Source of the DNA: Fructobacillus broussonetiae
GTDB taxonomy: Bacteria; Bacillota; Bacilli; Lactobacillales; Lactobacillaceae
Direction: 5' to 3'
NCBI RefSeq assembly: GCF_018437275.1
Contig: NZ_JAAMFK010000004.1
Coordinates: 62,001-126,000, forward strand
Length of the DNA: 64,000 nt
Positions 33,297-45,053 of this stretch are shown piece by piece; within the stretch, counting starts at the first letter, position 1, and every line of letters starts with the position of its first letter. Both the position numbers and the translations under genes were made by a program. The notes below the pieces were generated by a model, which was not told where the DNA came from, ran no database searches, and saw only the letters and a list, made by a program, of their open reading frames with translations.

Positions 33297-35549
33297 ATGA
33301 CTGTTGAAGAACTAACCAAAGGGATGAATGATAAGCAGGCCGAAGCGGTTCGAACGACTGAGGGACCGCTTTTAATTATGGCCGGGGCTGGTTCCGGTAA
33401 GACCCGTGTTTTGACGCACCGGGTTGCCCACCTGATTGAAGATTTGGACGTCCGCCCATGGCGGATTTTGGCCATTACCTTTACGAACAAGGCGGCCCGC
33501 GAGATGCGCGAACGTATCGGAAACCTGGTGAACCCTGAAATCGCCGGCTCTATCTGGGTATCCACTTTCCACGCCTTGGCCGTTCGAATTCTTCGACGTG
33601 ACGGGGAACAGATTGGTCTTGGAAAGAACTTTACCATCTTGGATGGTTCCGCCCAGAAGACCTTGATTAAGCGCGTGATTAACGAGTTGAACCTGGATAC
33701 GAACCAGTACGACCCACGCACCGTTTTGGGAACGATTTCAAACGCCAAAAACGAATTACTCACACCAAAGGAGTTCCAAAAAGAAGCGGGGAACTTCTAC
33801 GAAGAGCGTGTGGCTGAAGTGTACGTGGCTTACCAGAAGGCCTTGCGTCAAGCACAGTCCGTTGACTTCGACGACTTGATCATGCTGACGATTGAGCTGT
33901 TTGAAAAGGTGCCTGAAGTGCTTCAGCGCTACCAAGAACAGTTCCGCTACTTGCACGTCGATGAGTACCAGGATACGAACGACGCCCAGTACAAGATTGT
34001 GAACTTGTTGGCCCAGGGTTCACGCAACCTGGCCGTTGTTGGTGATGCCGATCAGTCCATTTATGGTTGGCGTGGGGCCAACATGCAAAACATTTTGAAC
34101 TTTGAAAAGGACTGGCCAGACGCTAAGTCCGTCTTCTTGGAACAAAACTACCGGTCAACGCAAAATATCCTGGATGCGGCCAACGACGTCATTAACAACA
34201 ATCAGGAACGCGTGCCAAAGAAGTTGTGGACGGATAACGGAAAGGGTGAAAAGATTACCTACTACCGTGCCCAGTCCGCACAAGACGAAGCCTACTACGT
34301 GCTTGGTAAGATTCAAAAGGGACAGCGCGAACAAAAGAAGTCTCTTTCTGACTTTGCCATCCTGTACCGAACGAACGCGCAGTCACGTGCGATGGAAGAA
34401 GCGCTGGTGAAGGCAAACATTCCCTACACGATTGTCGGGGGACACAAGTTCTACGACCGGAAGGAAATCTTGGACATCATGGCCTACCTGTCATTGGTGG
34501 CCAACCCAGCAGACAACGCGGCCTTTGAACGAATCGTGAACACGCCAAAGCGTTCCATCGGTCAGACATCCGTTGATCGTTTGTTCTCTTTTGCCGATCA
34601 GATGGGCTTGCCGATGTTGGCGGCCATTGACCAGATTGAATTGGCGCCAGACATCCGACCGGCAGCCGCTTCAAAGCTCTTGTCCTTTGCTGAAATGATT
34701 CATAACTTCAAGCAACAGGCGGAGTTCTTGGACGTGTCCGAATTGACGGACTTGATTTTGGACCAGTCGGGTTACCGCAAGGAATTGCAGGCGAAGTCCG
34801 ACCCCGAGTCACAGTCCCGCCTCGAAAACTTGGAGGAATTTATTTCCGTTACCAAGGAATTCGAGACGAAATATGATCCAGACGCGGAAGACGCGGTTGA
34901 CCCACTGACGGATTTCCTTGGCTCAACGGCCTTGGTCGCCGAGCTGGACAACGTGGAAGAGGATTCGGGTCAGGTGACCTTGATGACGCTGCACGCCGCC
35001 AAGGGATTGGAATTCCCAACCGTTTTCTTAATTGGTTTGGAAGAAGGGCTCTTCCCATTGGGACGCTCGGCACAAGACGAGGACCTGTTGGAAGAAGAAC
35101 GCCGTTTGGCCTACGTGGGAATCACCCGTGCCGAACAGAAGCTGTATTTGACAAACGCGTTCTCCCGTATGCTCTATGGAAAAACGCAAGCTAACCAACC
35201 ATCACGCTTTATTGATGAGATCTCTGATGATTTGATTGATAAGGCTTACCCTGCTGGTTCATCAGCGACGCAACCAGGACTTTCTTCAAAGTTCCTGGCC
35301 GCGACGCAAACGACCTACAACGGCCGTCCGGTTAAGGCCTCTGCGGTTCAGAAGTCCGAAGCAAAGACGACCGGTGCCGAAGGCGTTTCTTGGCAGGCTG
35401 GTGACAAGGTGCAACACAAGAAGTGGGGAGTCGGAACGGTTGTTTCCGTGACCGGTTCTTCCGAAGACCAAGAATTGAAGGTTGCCTTCCCAGAAGACGG
35501 CATCAAGCAACTCTTGGCTGCCTTTGCCCCCATTACAAAGGCGGAATAA
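33297..35549 (+). CDS. pcrA: ATP-dependent DNA helicase PcrA
   Basis: UvrD/Rep-type superfamily 1 3'-5' helicase, essential in Gram-positives for repair, rolling-circle replication and removing RecA from DNA. The 750-aa protein has Walker A IMAGAGSGKTRVLTHR near residue 30, FTNKAAREMRER (motif Ia), VDEYQDTN (motif II), DQSIYGWRGA (motif III), LMTLHAAKGLEFP and YVGITRAEQKLYLT (motifs V-VI). The C-terminal 60 residues include the Tudor-like WQAGDKVQHKKWGVGTV that binds RNA polymerase in B. subtilis. First gene of the conserved pcrA-ligA-camS group. Confidence 0.97.
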   Translation: MTVEELTKGMNDKQAEAVRTTEGPLLIMAGAGSGKTRVLTHRVAHLIEDLDVRPWRILAITFTNKAAREMRERIGNLVNPEIAGSIWVSTFHALAVRILRRDGEQIGLGKNFTILDGSAQKTLIKRVINELNLDTNQYDPRTVLGTISNAKNELLTPKEFQKEAGNFYEERVAEVYVAYQKALRQAQSVDFDDLIMLTIELFEKVPEVLQRYQEQFRYLHVDEYQDTNDAQYKIVNLLAQGSRNLAVVGDADQSIYGWRGANMQNILNFEKDWPDAKSVFLEQNYRSTQNILDAANDVINNNQERVPKKLWTDNGKGEKITYYRAQSAQDEAYYVLGKIQKGQREQKKSLSDFAILYRTNAQSRAMEEALVKANIPYTIVGGHKFYDRKEILDIMAYLSLVANPADNAAFERIVNTPKRSIGQTSVDRLFSFADQMGLPMLAAIDQIELAPDIRPAAASKLLSFAEMIHNFKQQAEFLDVSELTDLILDQSGYRKELQAKSDPESQSRLENLEEFISVTKEFETKYDPDAEDAVDPLTDFLGSTALVAELDNVEEDSGQVTLMTLHAAKGLEFPTVFLIGLEEGLFPLGRSAQDEDLLEEERRLAYVGITRAEQKLYLTNAFSRMLYGKTQANQPSRFIDEISDDLIDKAYPAGSSATQPGLSSKFLAATQTTYNGRPVKASAVQKSEAKTTGAEGVSWQAGDKVQHKKWGVGTVVSVTGSSEDQELKVAFPEDGIKQLLAAFAPITKAE

Positions 35550-35623
35550 AAACAATCACATTCGGGTTTGACTTTTATAGCTACGGCTAAAAGGGTCGGC
35601 CCAAGTACATAGCAAGAAAGTAA

Positions 35624-37675
<2,052 letters not shown>

Positions 37676-37742
37676 GTTGGGCTTCTTTCCAGTGCAAGCT
37701 GGACAATCCCTTATTCACATCACCAAATAAAGAGGAAATACA

Positions 37743-38882
37743 ATGTTGAAGCGTATCAAAACGAAAAGCTGGATTTGGATTGGCCTTGCCGTGGTCATTG
37801 TTCTTGGTCTTTTCTTCTACTTTGTTAACTTGTCATCCGTTGGCCCTTCCGTTAGCAAGAGCAAGGGTGTTCAACTGACACAAAACGGTGCTGGCCAGTA
37901 CCAAACCGTTATTAAAGATGGCCACTATTTGACCTCCGCTGCCCGTGGTTTGACGGCGACGTCACAAGGAAACCAGGTCGATACAAAGGACTTCGAATCA
38001 GGTTTGTTGAACGTGGCCAAGAGCCACTTCAAGACTGGTCGTTACATCTTCCAAGAAGGCCAGTACTTGAGCTCGGACACGATGTCATCCCTTCTTGCCC
38101 GTCAATCCGATTCGAACCCAAATGGTTTGAACCCAAAGGATAACGGAAAGACGGATAGTGACCGTGAGCCAATCTACATTCAAAGTATGACGGAACAGGA
38201 CTTCATGACAAAGGATGGTTCCAACCTGCGCCTTGCCGGGATGGTTGTTGGTGTGGCGATGAACACGCAAGACATCTACCAGAAGGAACAGTACGGGGCA
38301 AACTACTACCAAAACATCTCAGAAGAAAAACGAGTTGAATACGGTAAGAAGATTGCACCAAAGATCATCAAGCGAATCCGTGAACAAGAGGGTGTTCCAA
38401 AGAACATTCCGATTGTCTTGGCCATGTACGCCAACGCACCGGAAGATTCTCTTGGCGGGGGATACTTCTACTCAGAAGCGACGTCAAAGCGTTCTACGGC
38501 CTTGACGGCCTGGACGCCAATCGACCAGAAGACGGTGGTCTTCCCGAAGGAATCTTCAGATTCTTCATCCCTTGGCTCTGATGAAAACACTGGCTTCACG
38601 AACTTCAAAAACGATATTGCCAACTTCTTCCCAAACATCGCCGGGGCAACTGCCACGGGTAAGTTTGAGAACGGTAAGATAACGTCCATGAAGGTGACGG
38701 TCACGACACAATTCTACTCACAGACTGAAATTGAGGCCTTCACGAACTACGTCTCATCGGCGGCCGTGAAGTTCCTCCCATCATCAGCAAACGTTCAGAT
38801 CACGATTAAGACGGCTAACGAGACCCAGGCTCTCCTGGTCCGTAAGTCAGACGATAAGTCTTACACCGTGACGATGATGTAA
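37743..38882 (+). CDS. CamS family sex-pheromone-type protein, lacking a lipobox
   Basis: CamS-like protein of 379 aa, recognised from its place after pcrA-ligA and segments such as SHFKTGRYIFQEGQYLSSDTM, GLNP and NIPIVLAMYANAPEDS followed by GGGYFYSEATS. Classical CamS proteins are lipoproteins whose signal peptides yield pheromone peptides. Here residues 12-30 are a membrane helix (WIWIGLAVVIVLGLFFYFV) followed by NLSSVGPS, and no Cys occurs, so it should stay attached by the uncleaved helix instead. Its role is unknown. AGAGGAAA precedes the ATG. Ends the operon at two stacked terminators. Confidence 0.88.
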   Translation: MLKRIKTKSWIWIGLAVVIVLGLFFYFVNLSSVGPSVSKSKGVQLTQNGAGQYQTVIKDGHYLTSAARGLTATSQGNQVDTKDFESGLLNVAKSHFKTGRYIFQEGQYLSSDTMSSLLARQSDSNPNGLNPKDNGKTDSDREPIYIQSMTEQDFMTKDGSNLRLAGMVVGVAMNTQDIYQKEQYGANYYQNISEEKRVEYGKKIAPKIIKRIREQEGVPKNIPIVLAMYANAPEDSLGGGYFYSEATSKRSTALTAWTPIDQKTVVFPKESSDSSSLGSDENTGFTNFKNDIANFFPNIAGATATGKFENGKITSMKVTVTTQFYSQTEIEAFTNYVSSAAVKFLPSSANVQITIKTANETQALLVRKSDDKSYTVTMM

Positions 38883-38909
38883 ATTTATTATTTTAAGGCA
38901 TTATTCAAG

Positions 38910-38938
38910 TCGCCCGCGAACCGCGGGCGGCTTTTTTG
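38910..38938 (+). terminator. Terminator after camS
   Basis: CGCCCGCG, loop AAC, CGCGGGCG, then CTTTTTT after one more pair. Confidence 0.9.
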
Positions 38939-38957
38939 CTTTGAATGAAAACCTCTC

Positions 38958-38988
38958 AAAGGACGGTGTGTAAACATCGTCCTTTTTT
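38958..38988 (+). terminator. Second terminator after camS
   Basis: AAAGGACGGTGT pairs with ACATCGTCCTTT over 12 bp (one wobble), loop GTAA, T-run. With the first it isolates the surface-protein gene. The next 150 bases hold only possible promoter elements. Confidence 0.88.
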
Positions 38989-39144
38989 ATGCGCCATTCC
39001 AGCTTAAAGGACCGTTGTTCTAAGGGTTTGAAACGCTTGTTATAAAAATACACGCATTTGCAACAAAGCGCGCCGTGGCCTGCAATAATGGGGCTGTACA
39101 CTTGTGAAGTCACAATAAATATAAATAAGGATTTGCAGTTATAT

Positions 39145-42100
39145 ATGATCACGAAAAATGAAATGCAAAAAAACAAGAAAGTCGTCCTACAGTCTTTCTT
39201 GATCTCATTGGCGCTCACAGGTGGAGTGGGTACGAGTACCGTCTCTGCGCTTTTGGGGATGTCGCCACTAGGCTTAGACGCGTCAGCCGATTCTTTCCAA
39301 TGGGAAGCGGACCGCGCCGTCAACTCAGGAGACATCGATGGAAATAAAACATACGATACGGTCGATGACGTGACCTTCGACGACCCGGAAGGGGCCGTTG
39401 TTGGTAAGTGGGTTAACCTGGCAAAGGTTCAAAAGGTTGCTCGTATCAGTAAAGAAATCGAACGCGCCCGAAAAGAGGGGCGTGACCAGTCTTATATCGA
39501 CCTCTTATTAAGTGGGCCAGAAAAACAAGCTGGTGGTAACTACGACCAATGGATTGACTACCAAGTTAAGAACGTCTACGTTCGAAAGGACCCGGATACG
39601 GGTAAGAACATCGCCGCCTACGTCGGTGGAAAGACGCAAATTTCAATCTGGCCCCAGGGACGTGCCAATTCCGTTTCCATCCTGATGGGAAAAGACGGCC
39701 AACCAAACAGCTACCATATCTACAAAAGATATAGTCGTGCCCGTGAAAATTACCGAGACGTCGATACGAGAAAGCAAACTGTCTTTGCCGGTGTGGCCGT
39801 TGAGCCAAAGAAAACCATTTTCCCACATACCGAATACAACAATCTGGGCAAGGAACACAAAATCTTGCTATCCGATCAGTTTGATAATAATGTCGACAGT
39901 ATTCAGGTGTCTTATACATCCGATGGTAATTTGGGTGAGCAAAGCTATACAACGCCACGACTTCAATTACGTACGCAATCCGTTTTGAAGCAAGAAATTC
40001 AAAAAGCTTTGCAACGCCGTGTGGAATCAAAGGCCAAGAAGTTAGCGGCAAAAGAAGCCATTGAAAAGGCCAAGAAAGAGCTGTACGACGCAATCGATAG
40101 CGATGACACGTTGAACCACCAGGAAAAACAGGACCAGAAGTTTGAAGTTGATACGGCTTTTGCTGGAACAGACTACGACGTGGAACAACAGGATAACGCC
40201 GACAGTGTTCAGGATGTGATTAATAAGCGAAAGGCTGCAGCCGAGGCCAAGCACAAGTCAAATCCATCCGTTAAAGACCGAAAAGACGAAGTCTTTGCAA
40301 GCATTGAAGAGGCAGCAAAGACAAAGCGGACTGAAATTGATACCGACCCCGACTTGACGACGGAAGAACGTGAAAAGCTTTATCCCGAAATCGATAAGGT
40401 AACCGCTCAGTTGAAGGAAAAGTTTGACTCGGTTTCAAATGCGGAAGACTTGGACGACAAGATTTTGAGTCATTTACCAGGTGAAGCCTATGCTGGCATC
40501 TTGATCAAGCCGAACCAGACACTGGACGAACGAAAGGATAGCGCGAAGACTTCCATTGCCCAAACTGGGGAAACGGTGAAGAGCGATTTGGACCAACGGG
40601 CGACGGATGCAAAGTCCAAGATTGACCTCGATGGTGGGTTAACGCCCGACGAAAAGCAACACCAAAAGGACGCCATCGATAATGCCGTTTTGAAGGCAAA
40701 AGAGGACCTTGAATCAAAGGACGCCAACGACGCCATGAAGGTGAACGCCATCCGCGCGAAGGCGGAAGCGGACCTAAAGGTTTTGACGGACAAGAAGAAG
40801 GAAGCCCGTCATTCGGCTGCACGATTAGTAACGGACAAGATTACTGACATTAACTACAACGACAAGTTAACCCAGAATCAAAAGAATACCTACGATACGA
40901 ACCTGACAAACGATTACACGGACTTCGTGAATAAGATTGATGCGGCACGGACAACAGACGAGATACCTTCGGCCTCGTCCGGGTCTGACTTTGCCAAAAA
41001 GATTGAAGAGAAGGGGCAAGTTGCGGCTGATAGCTTCAATAAAACCAAGGAGTCTGCAGAAAACGACGTTCAAAAGAAGGCCGACCAAGCAAATGCTGAC
41101 ATCAAGAAGATGAATAACTTGACCGAAGACGAGAAGCAAGAGGCTTACCGTCAAGTTCAAGCTGAAGCAGACCGTATCAAGAACTTGGTCAAGGACGCGC
41201 CAAACGCGGCCCGCGTTGAAGAACTCGTGAAGAATGCGGAAATGCCGATTCCCAAAAACTTGCCAATTGACGGCCTGATTGAGGTTGCCAAGAAGAATGC
41301 CGGCGACGAAGCAAAGGCTGCTCAAGATGAAATTGGGAAAAACACGGGCTTGGATTCTGACCAAATTAAGCAGCTCCAAGATGATGTTGAAAGGGCAAAG
41401 AAGACGTATGCTGACTCATTCGATGGCGTGTCTGATGCCGATGAATTGGCGAAGAAAAAAGCTGAAAAGACATTAGCCAACGCCATTGAAAAAGCCAAGG
41501 ACGATGCGACGAAGTACGCGGCTGAAAACCTTCGCAAGAAGGAAGAAGCGCTGCGTCAAGCAAAGGATAACGCCAAGGGCGATATCAAGAAGGACGCCGA
41601 TGCCAAGCGTGCTGAAATTGATAAGATGACGGACCTTGCGCCTAATCAGCGTGAGAAGTTGAAGCAGAAGATTACGGATGCTGAAAACGACGTCGACAAG
41701 CGTATCGAAGGCGTAACAAACTTCGATAAGATGGCCGCTGATATTGATCAAGCTAAGCAGGGAACGGACGTTGACGACGCTTTCAATAAGGCGAAGGGCG
41801 AAGTTGCTGGCCAACTCTTGGATAACAAGAAGAAGGCCCGCCAGGCTGTCATCGATCAAAAGGAAAAGGACGCCAAGGCTGCCGTTGATGCTTTGAAGAA
41901 TTTGTCTGAAACGGAAAAGTCAAAGGCGAAGGCGGACATTGAAAACGCTGCTAAGAAGAGTCGTGATGCGGTGAATGCCGTGACAAAGGACGAAGACTTC
42001 AGCAACGCCGACCAGAACGCAACATCAAACAAGGGTGTTGAAGAAGCACTTGCCAAGGCTAAGCAAGACGATTGGGACACAATCTCAAAGAAGGCCGCTG

Positions 42101-42468
42101 AAGCCGAGCAGTCAAAGAAGGAAGCGGATGCTGCACAGGCTGCTAAGGAAAAGGCAGACCATGAATTGGCTGAAGCAGAACGTCTGGACGGTGAAACGAA
42201 GGCAAAGCTTGAAGGTGAGCAGTCTAAGAAGGAAGAAGCTGACAAAAAGAAGCTCGAAGCTGAAGGTGAAAAGAAAAAGGCAGACACTGCCAAAAAAGAG
42301 GCAGACGGTGCGTACGATAAGGCAAAGCAGGCGGTAGAGGAAGCGGAAAAATCAAAGACGGATGGCTCCGGGGATTCAAGTTCGAACCAACGAATCCGGA
42401 TACGCAACCAAGTGGTTCGAAAACGACCCCAACCGATCAAAATAATAAGAAGCCCCTTAGTGAATTGA
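39145..42468 (+). CDS. Giant DUF1542-repeat surface protein, N-terminal part (frameshifted)
   Basis: First part of a very large secreted protein. Residues 1-48 form a signal peptide (basic start KNKKVV, hydrophobic LQSFLISLALTGG, small residues ahead of ASA). Residues 49-300 are a non-repetitive beta-rich domain I do not recognise. From about residue 310 to 960 run Lys/Asp/Ala-rich helical units of DUF1542 type, each with an LT-EEK or LSETEK turn. A long KKEADAAQ-like coiled coil follows. Coding sense ends at TDGSGDSSS (about 42381); the last 28 residues (NQRIRIRNQ...) are out of frame and unlike the rest. The true protein continues in the next reading frame. ATG 39145 is chosen because the signal peptide follows it; AAGGA is 13 bases away. 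Confidence 0.85.
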   Translation: MITKNEMQKNKKVVLQSFLISLALTGGVGTSTVSALLGMSPLGLDASADSFQWEADRAVNSGDIDGNKTYDTVDDVTFDDPEGAVVGKWVNLAKVQKVARISKEIERARKEGRDQSYIDLLLSGPEKQAGGNYDQWIDYQVKNVYVRKDPDTGKNIAAYVGGKTQISIWPQGRANSVSILMGKDGQPNSYHIYKRYSRARENYRDVDTRKQTVFAGVAVEPKKTIFPHTEYNNLGKEHKILLSDQFDNNVDSIQVSYTSDGNLGEQSYTTPRLQLRTQSVLKQEIQKALQRRVESKAKKLAAKEAIEKAKKELYDAIDSDDTLNHQEKQDQKFEVDTAFAGTDYDVEQQDNADSVQDVINKRKAAAEAKHKSNPSVKDRKDEVFASIEEAAKTKRTEIDTDPDLTTEEREKLYPEIDKVTAQLKEKFDSVSNAEDLDDKILSHLPGEAYAGILIKPNQTLDERKDSAKTSIAQTGETVKSDLDQRATDAKSKIDLDGGLTPDEKQHQKDAIDNAVLKAKEDLESKDANDAMKVNAIRAKAEADLKVLTDKKKEARHSAARLVTDKITDINYNDKLTQNQKNTYDTNLTNDYTDFVNKIDAARTTDEIPSASSGSDFAKKIEEKGQVAADSFNKTKESAENDVQKKADQANADIKKMNNLTEDEKQEAYRQVQAEADRIKNLVKDAPNAARVEELVKNAEMPIPKNLPIDGLIEVAKKNAGDEAKAAQDEIGKNTGLDSDQIKQLQDDVERAKKTYADSFDGVSDADELAKKKAEKTLANAIEKAKDDATKYAAENLRKKEEALRQAKDNAKGDIKKDADAKRAEIDKMTDLAPNQREKLKQKITDAENDVDKRIEGVTNFDKMAADIDQAKQGTDVDDAFNKAKGEVAGQLLDNKKKARQAVIDQKEKDAKAAVDALKNLSETEKSKAKADIENAAKKSRDAVNAVTKDEDFSNADQNATSNKGVEEALAKAKQDDWDTISKKAAEAEQSKKEADAAQAAKEKADHELAEAERLDGETKAKLEGEQSKKEEADKKKLEAEGEKKKADTAKKEADGAYDKAKQAVEEAEKSKTDGSGDSSSNQRIRIRNQVVRKRPQPIKIIRSPLVN

Positions 42469-45053
42469 AGCAGGATGAAGCAAATGCCAAGGCCGCGGTC
42501 GATCAGGCAGATGGTGAAGTGAACAAGGCTCAAAACGCTTTGAACACTGCGAATGATGCTGCTGATCGAGCTAAGACAGATTACGAAAACGCGGATTTGG
42601 ATGCTAAATCAAAGGCTTCCGTTTTGGAAGACAAGAAAAAAGCTGCCTCAGCTGCTGATGAAAAGAATCGAGTTGCTCAAGAGCAAGCCAATCAGGATGC
42701 AGCTAAGCGTCAAGCAGCCCTTGACGCTGCTAAGAAGGCAGCTCAAGCAATCATCGAAAAGCAAAAGGCAGATGCCGAGGCGAAAATCAAAGCCATGCTT
42801 GACTTGGCCAAGGACAGCGATGGTAATGTCGATGGCGATGTGAACAATGCAGCCAAGTCTGAATTAGCAAAGATCAATCAAGATTATGAAAAGGCTCAGA
42901 AGGCCATTTCAGGTGCAAAGGATTCTTCTGAGCTGTCCGATGGAAAGAACGCTTTTGATACAAATTCTTCTGTTGATGTCGTGAAGAATAAGCTTTCCGA
43001 AAAGACAAACACCGATCAGCAAAAGGAAGCCGCTAAGGCAGCCATTAAGCACAAGACCGAAGAAGCACAAAAGAGCTTGGACAACCTCGATGGTTTGGAT
43101 GAGAAGGCAAAGGCCCTTGTTCAAGATAAGGTGAAGGCGGATGCCAAAAAGGCAAACGATGTCATCGAAAACCAGGTTGCAGGTTTGGACCACGTGTTTG
43201 ATGGTGGTAACCATGACACGGATTCACTGGTCGACATCGTAAATAACACCAACTTTGACAAAGATGTTCAAGACGCCAAGGATAAGGTGAAAGCCTTTGC
43301 CGACGCCTTGAAGAAGTCACAAGACAAAGTGAAAAACGAATCCGCCCGTCAACAGGGTCAAATCGATAACATGGACAACATTTCGCAGACGGACAAGGAT
43401 GCCGCCAAGGAAAAGGTCCGTGCCGAAGAAAAGAAGACCTTGGACAAGGTCAACGCCTCAACGAGTGCCGATGACATCCAGGCAAAGGAAGATGATGGCC
43501 TTTCCTTCAAAATGGATACGGATAGCATCTTTGATGACTTGAATAAGCAAGACAGCTTGGAAAAGCAGAAGAAAGACGCCACGGATCTAATTGACCAGGA
43601 TATCGACGTGAAGAAAGCGTCCATCGATTCGATGAACAACTTGAGCGATGGCGAGAAATCCAAAGCCAAAGATGACCTTGATAAAGAAGCCAAGCGTGCA
43701 AAGAATCAAATTAACGGTTCACACGATAAGGATGACTTGACGAACAATTTCGAAAATGGTTCGTATGAAAAGAATGCCTCCGGAATTATTGATGGTGTTG
43801 GAAACAACGAGTCTCTTTACAAGCAAAAAGTAAAGGCAATGGACGCCGTTGATGAAGATGCCGATGCCCGTAAGGTTGAGATTGATGCCATGGACAAACT
43901 TTCAGCTGATGATAAGGAAAAGGCAAAGTTTGAAATCGATTACTACGCAACAGAAGCGAAGGATAAGATTGATGACAGTATCGATGCCGACGCCTTGATT
44001 AAGCAAGGCGCGGAATCGACTTTCCCATCCCACCGCGACGCCATCATGGATAAGATTGCTAAACAACCATCCATGGACCAACAAAAGGCTTCTGCCAAGG
44101 ACGCCATTGACCGAGACGCTACTGCTAAGAAGAATGCCATCGATAAGATGGACAACCTGTCTTCAAAGGAAAAGCAAAAGGCCAAAGAAGATTTGGATAA
44201 GGCCGTTATCAAGGACAAGGCGGCCGTTGACGGGGCTAAGAAAAAGGCCGACATCGATGCCATGAAGACCTTGACCAAGGACCAGAAGGAAAAGGCCAAA
44301 GCCAAGATTGATGCCGCTGCGGAAGAAAATAAGGCGGCCATCGACCACACCGTAAACAAGGATAAGTTGACGGATCAGATTGACGACCCAACCTTTGATA
44401 ATCAGGTGCAAAAGGTCGACGAACAGATGGCTTCAAACGGTTCAATCGATGACCAGAAGGCAAAGATTCAAAAGCAAATGGAAGATGCTTTGGCCAAGGC
44501 CAAGGCACAAATCGACCGGGACCCTACTTTGAGTGAAGACGAAAAGGCAGCCCAAAAGGCGAGCCTTGATCAGAACTGGGCGCAAAAGAAGGCCGCTTTG
44601 ATGAATGCTGAAGACGCCGACGCGCTTTTCCTTGAAAAGGAAGCCGCGATGGACCTCTTCGAAGATGTTCACTTGTCAGGTTTGTCTTTGAACCAGCAAA
44701 AGCAAGTGGCCAAGGACAAGGTAGCAGCCCGTGTTGCCGCCATGAAGAAGGCCATCGAAAACGATATGAACCTCACCCACCTGAAGAAGGAACTCCGTTT
44801 GAAGATGTTGGACAAGGTTCAAAGTGATTTCTTTGAAAAGCTTGACCAGGCAGAATCAACGGATGCCATCCGTGATTTGTTGACTAATTTTGAGGACGCC
44901 TTGTCTGCTGCACAAGACGGTCACTTGACCGCTTTGCCAGAGGCAGGAAAGCGGGCGAACCTTTCAAACGTGTTGACGGAAATCATGCTTGGGATGACGG
45001 CTACGCTTACTTCTCTTGCTTACTTTGCAACGAAGAAGCGTGACCAAGGCTAA
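42465..45053 (+). CDS. Giant DUF1542-repeat surface protein, C-terminal part with LPEAG anchor
   Basis: Continuation of the previous gene in the -1 frame. The frame is open from 42321, and protein-like sequence (EPTNPDTQPSGSKTT...) begins at 42384, ahead of the nominal TTG at 42465, which has no ribosome site. From 42384 it encodes about 889 aa: an Ala-rich coiled coil, at least seven DUF1542-like units (for example KASIDSMNNLSDGEKSKAK, VEIDAMDKLSADDKEKAK), then LPEAG at 44934-44948, a hydrophobic helix and the tail KKRDQG. This is a sortase cell-wall anchor with Ala in place of Thr. Without the upstream signal peptide this half would not be exported. Ends at a strong terminator. Confidence 0.82.
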   Translation: MKQDEANAKAAVDQADGEVNKAQNALNTANDAADRAKTDYENADLDAKSKASVLEDKKKAASAADEKNRVAQEQANQDAAKRQAALDAAKKAAQAIIEKQKADAEAKIKAMLDLAKDSDGNVDGDVNNAAKSELAKINQDYEKAQKAISGAKDSSELSDGKNAFDTNSSVDVVKNKLSEKTNTDQQKEAAKAAIKHKTEEAQKSLDNLDGLDEKAKALVQDKVKADAKKANDVIENQVAGLDHVFDGGNHDTDSLVDIVNNTNFDKDVQDAKDKVKAFADALKKSQDKVKNESARQQGQIDNMDNISQTDKDAAKEKVRAEEKKTLDKVNASTSADDIQAKEDDGLSFKMDTDSIFDDLNKQDSLEKQKKDATDLIDQDIDVKKASIDSMNNLSDGEKSKAKDDLDKEAKRAKNQINGSHDKDDLTNNFENGSYEKNASGIIDGVGNNESLYKQKVKAMDAVDEDADARKVEIDAMDKLSADDKEKAKFEIDYYATEAKDKIDDSIDADALIKQGAESTFPSHRDAIMDKIAKQPSMDQQKASAKDAIDRDATAKKNAIDKMDNLSSKEKQKAKEDLDKAVIKDKAAVDGAKKKADIDAMKTLTKDQKEKAKAKIDAAAEENKAAIDHTVNKDKLTDQIDDPTFDNQVQKVDEQMASNGSIDDQKAKIQKQMEDALAKAKAQIDRDPTLSEDEKAAQKASLDQNWAQKKAALMNAEDADALFLEKEAAMDLFEDVHLSGLSLNQQKQVAKDKVAARVAAMKKAIENDMNLTHLKKELRLKMLDKVQSDFFEKLDQAESTDAIRDLLTNFEDALSAAQDGHLTALPEAGKRANLSNVLTEIMLGMTATLTSLAYFATKKRDQG

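Noticed and set aside
42370-42390. Programmed -1 ribosomal frameshift in the surface-protein gene
   Set aside because: No slippery heptamer of the X-XXY-YYZ type and no obvious downstream pseudoknot at the junction; deletion or sequencing error is simpler.
41856-42533. Long minus-strand frame (225 aa) opposite the surface-protein gene
   Set aside because: Ser/Phe/Ala-rich complement of a Lys/Glu/Ala-rich coding sequence, no ribosome site or conserved motif; an antisense shadow.
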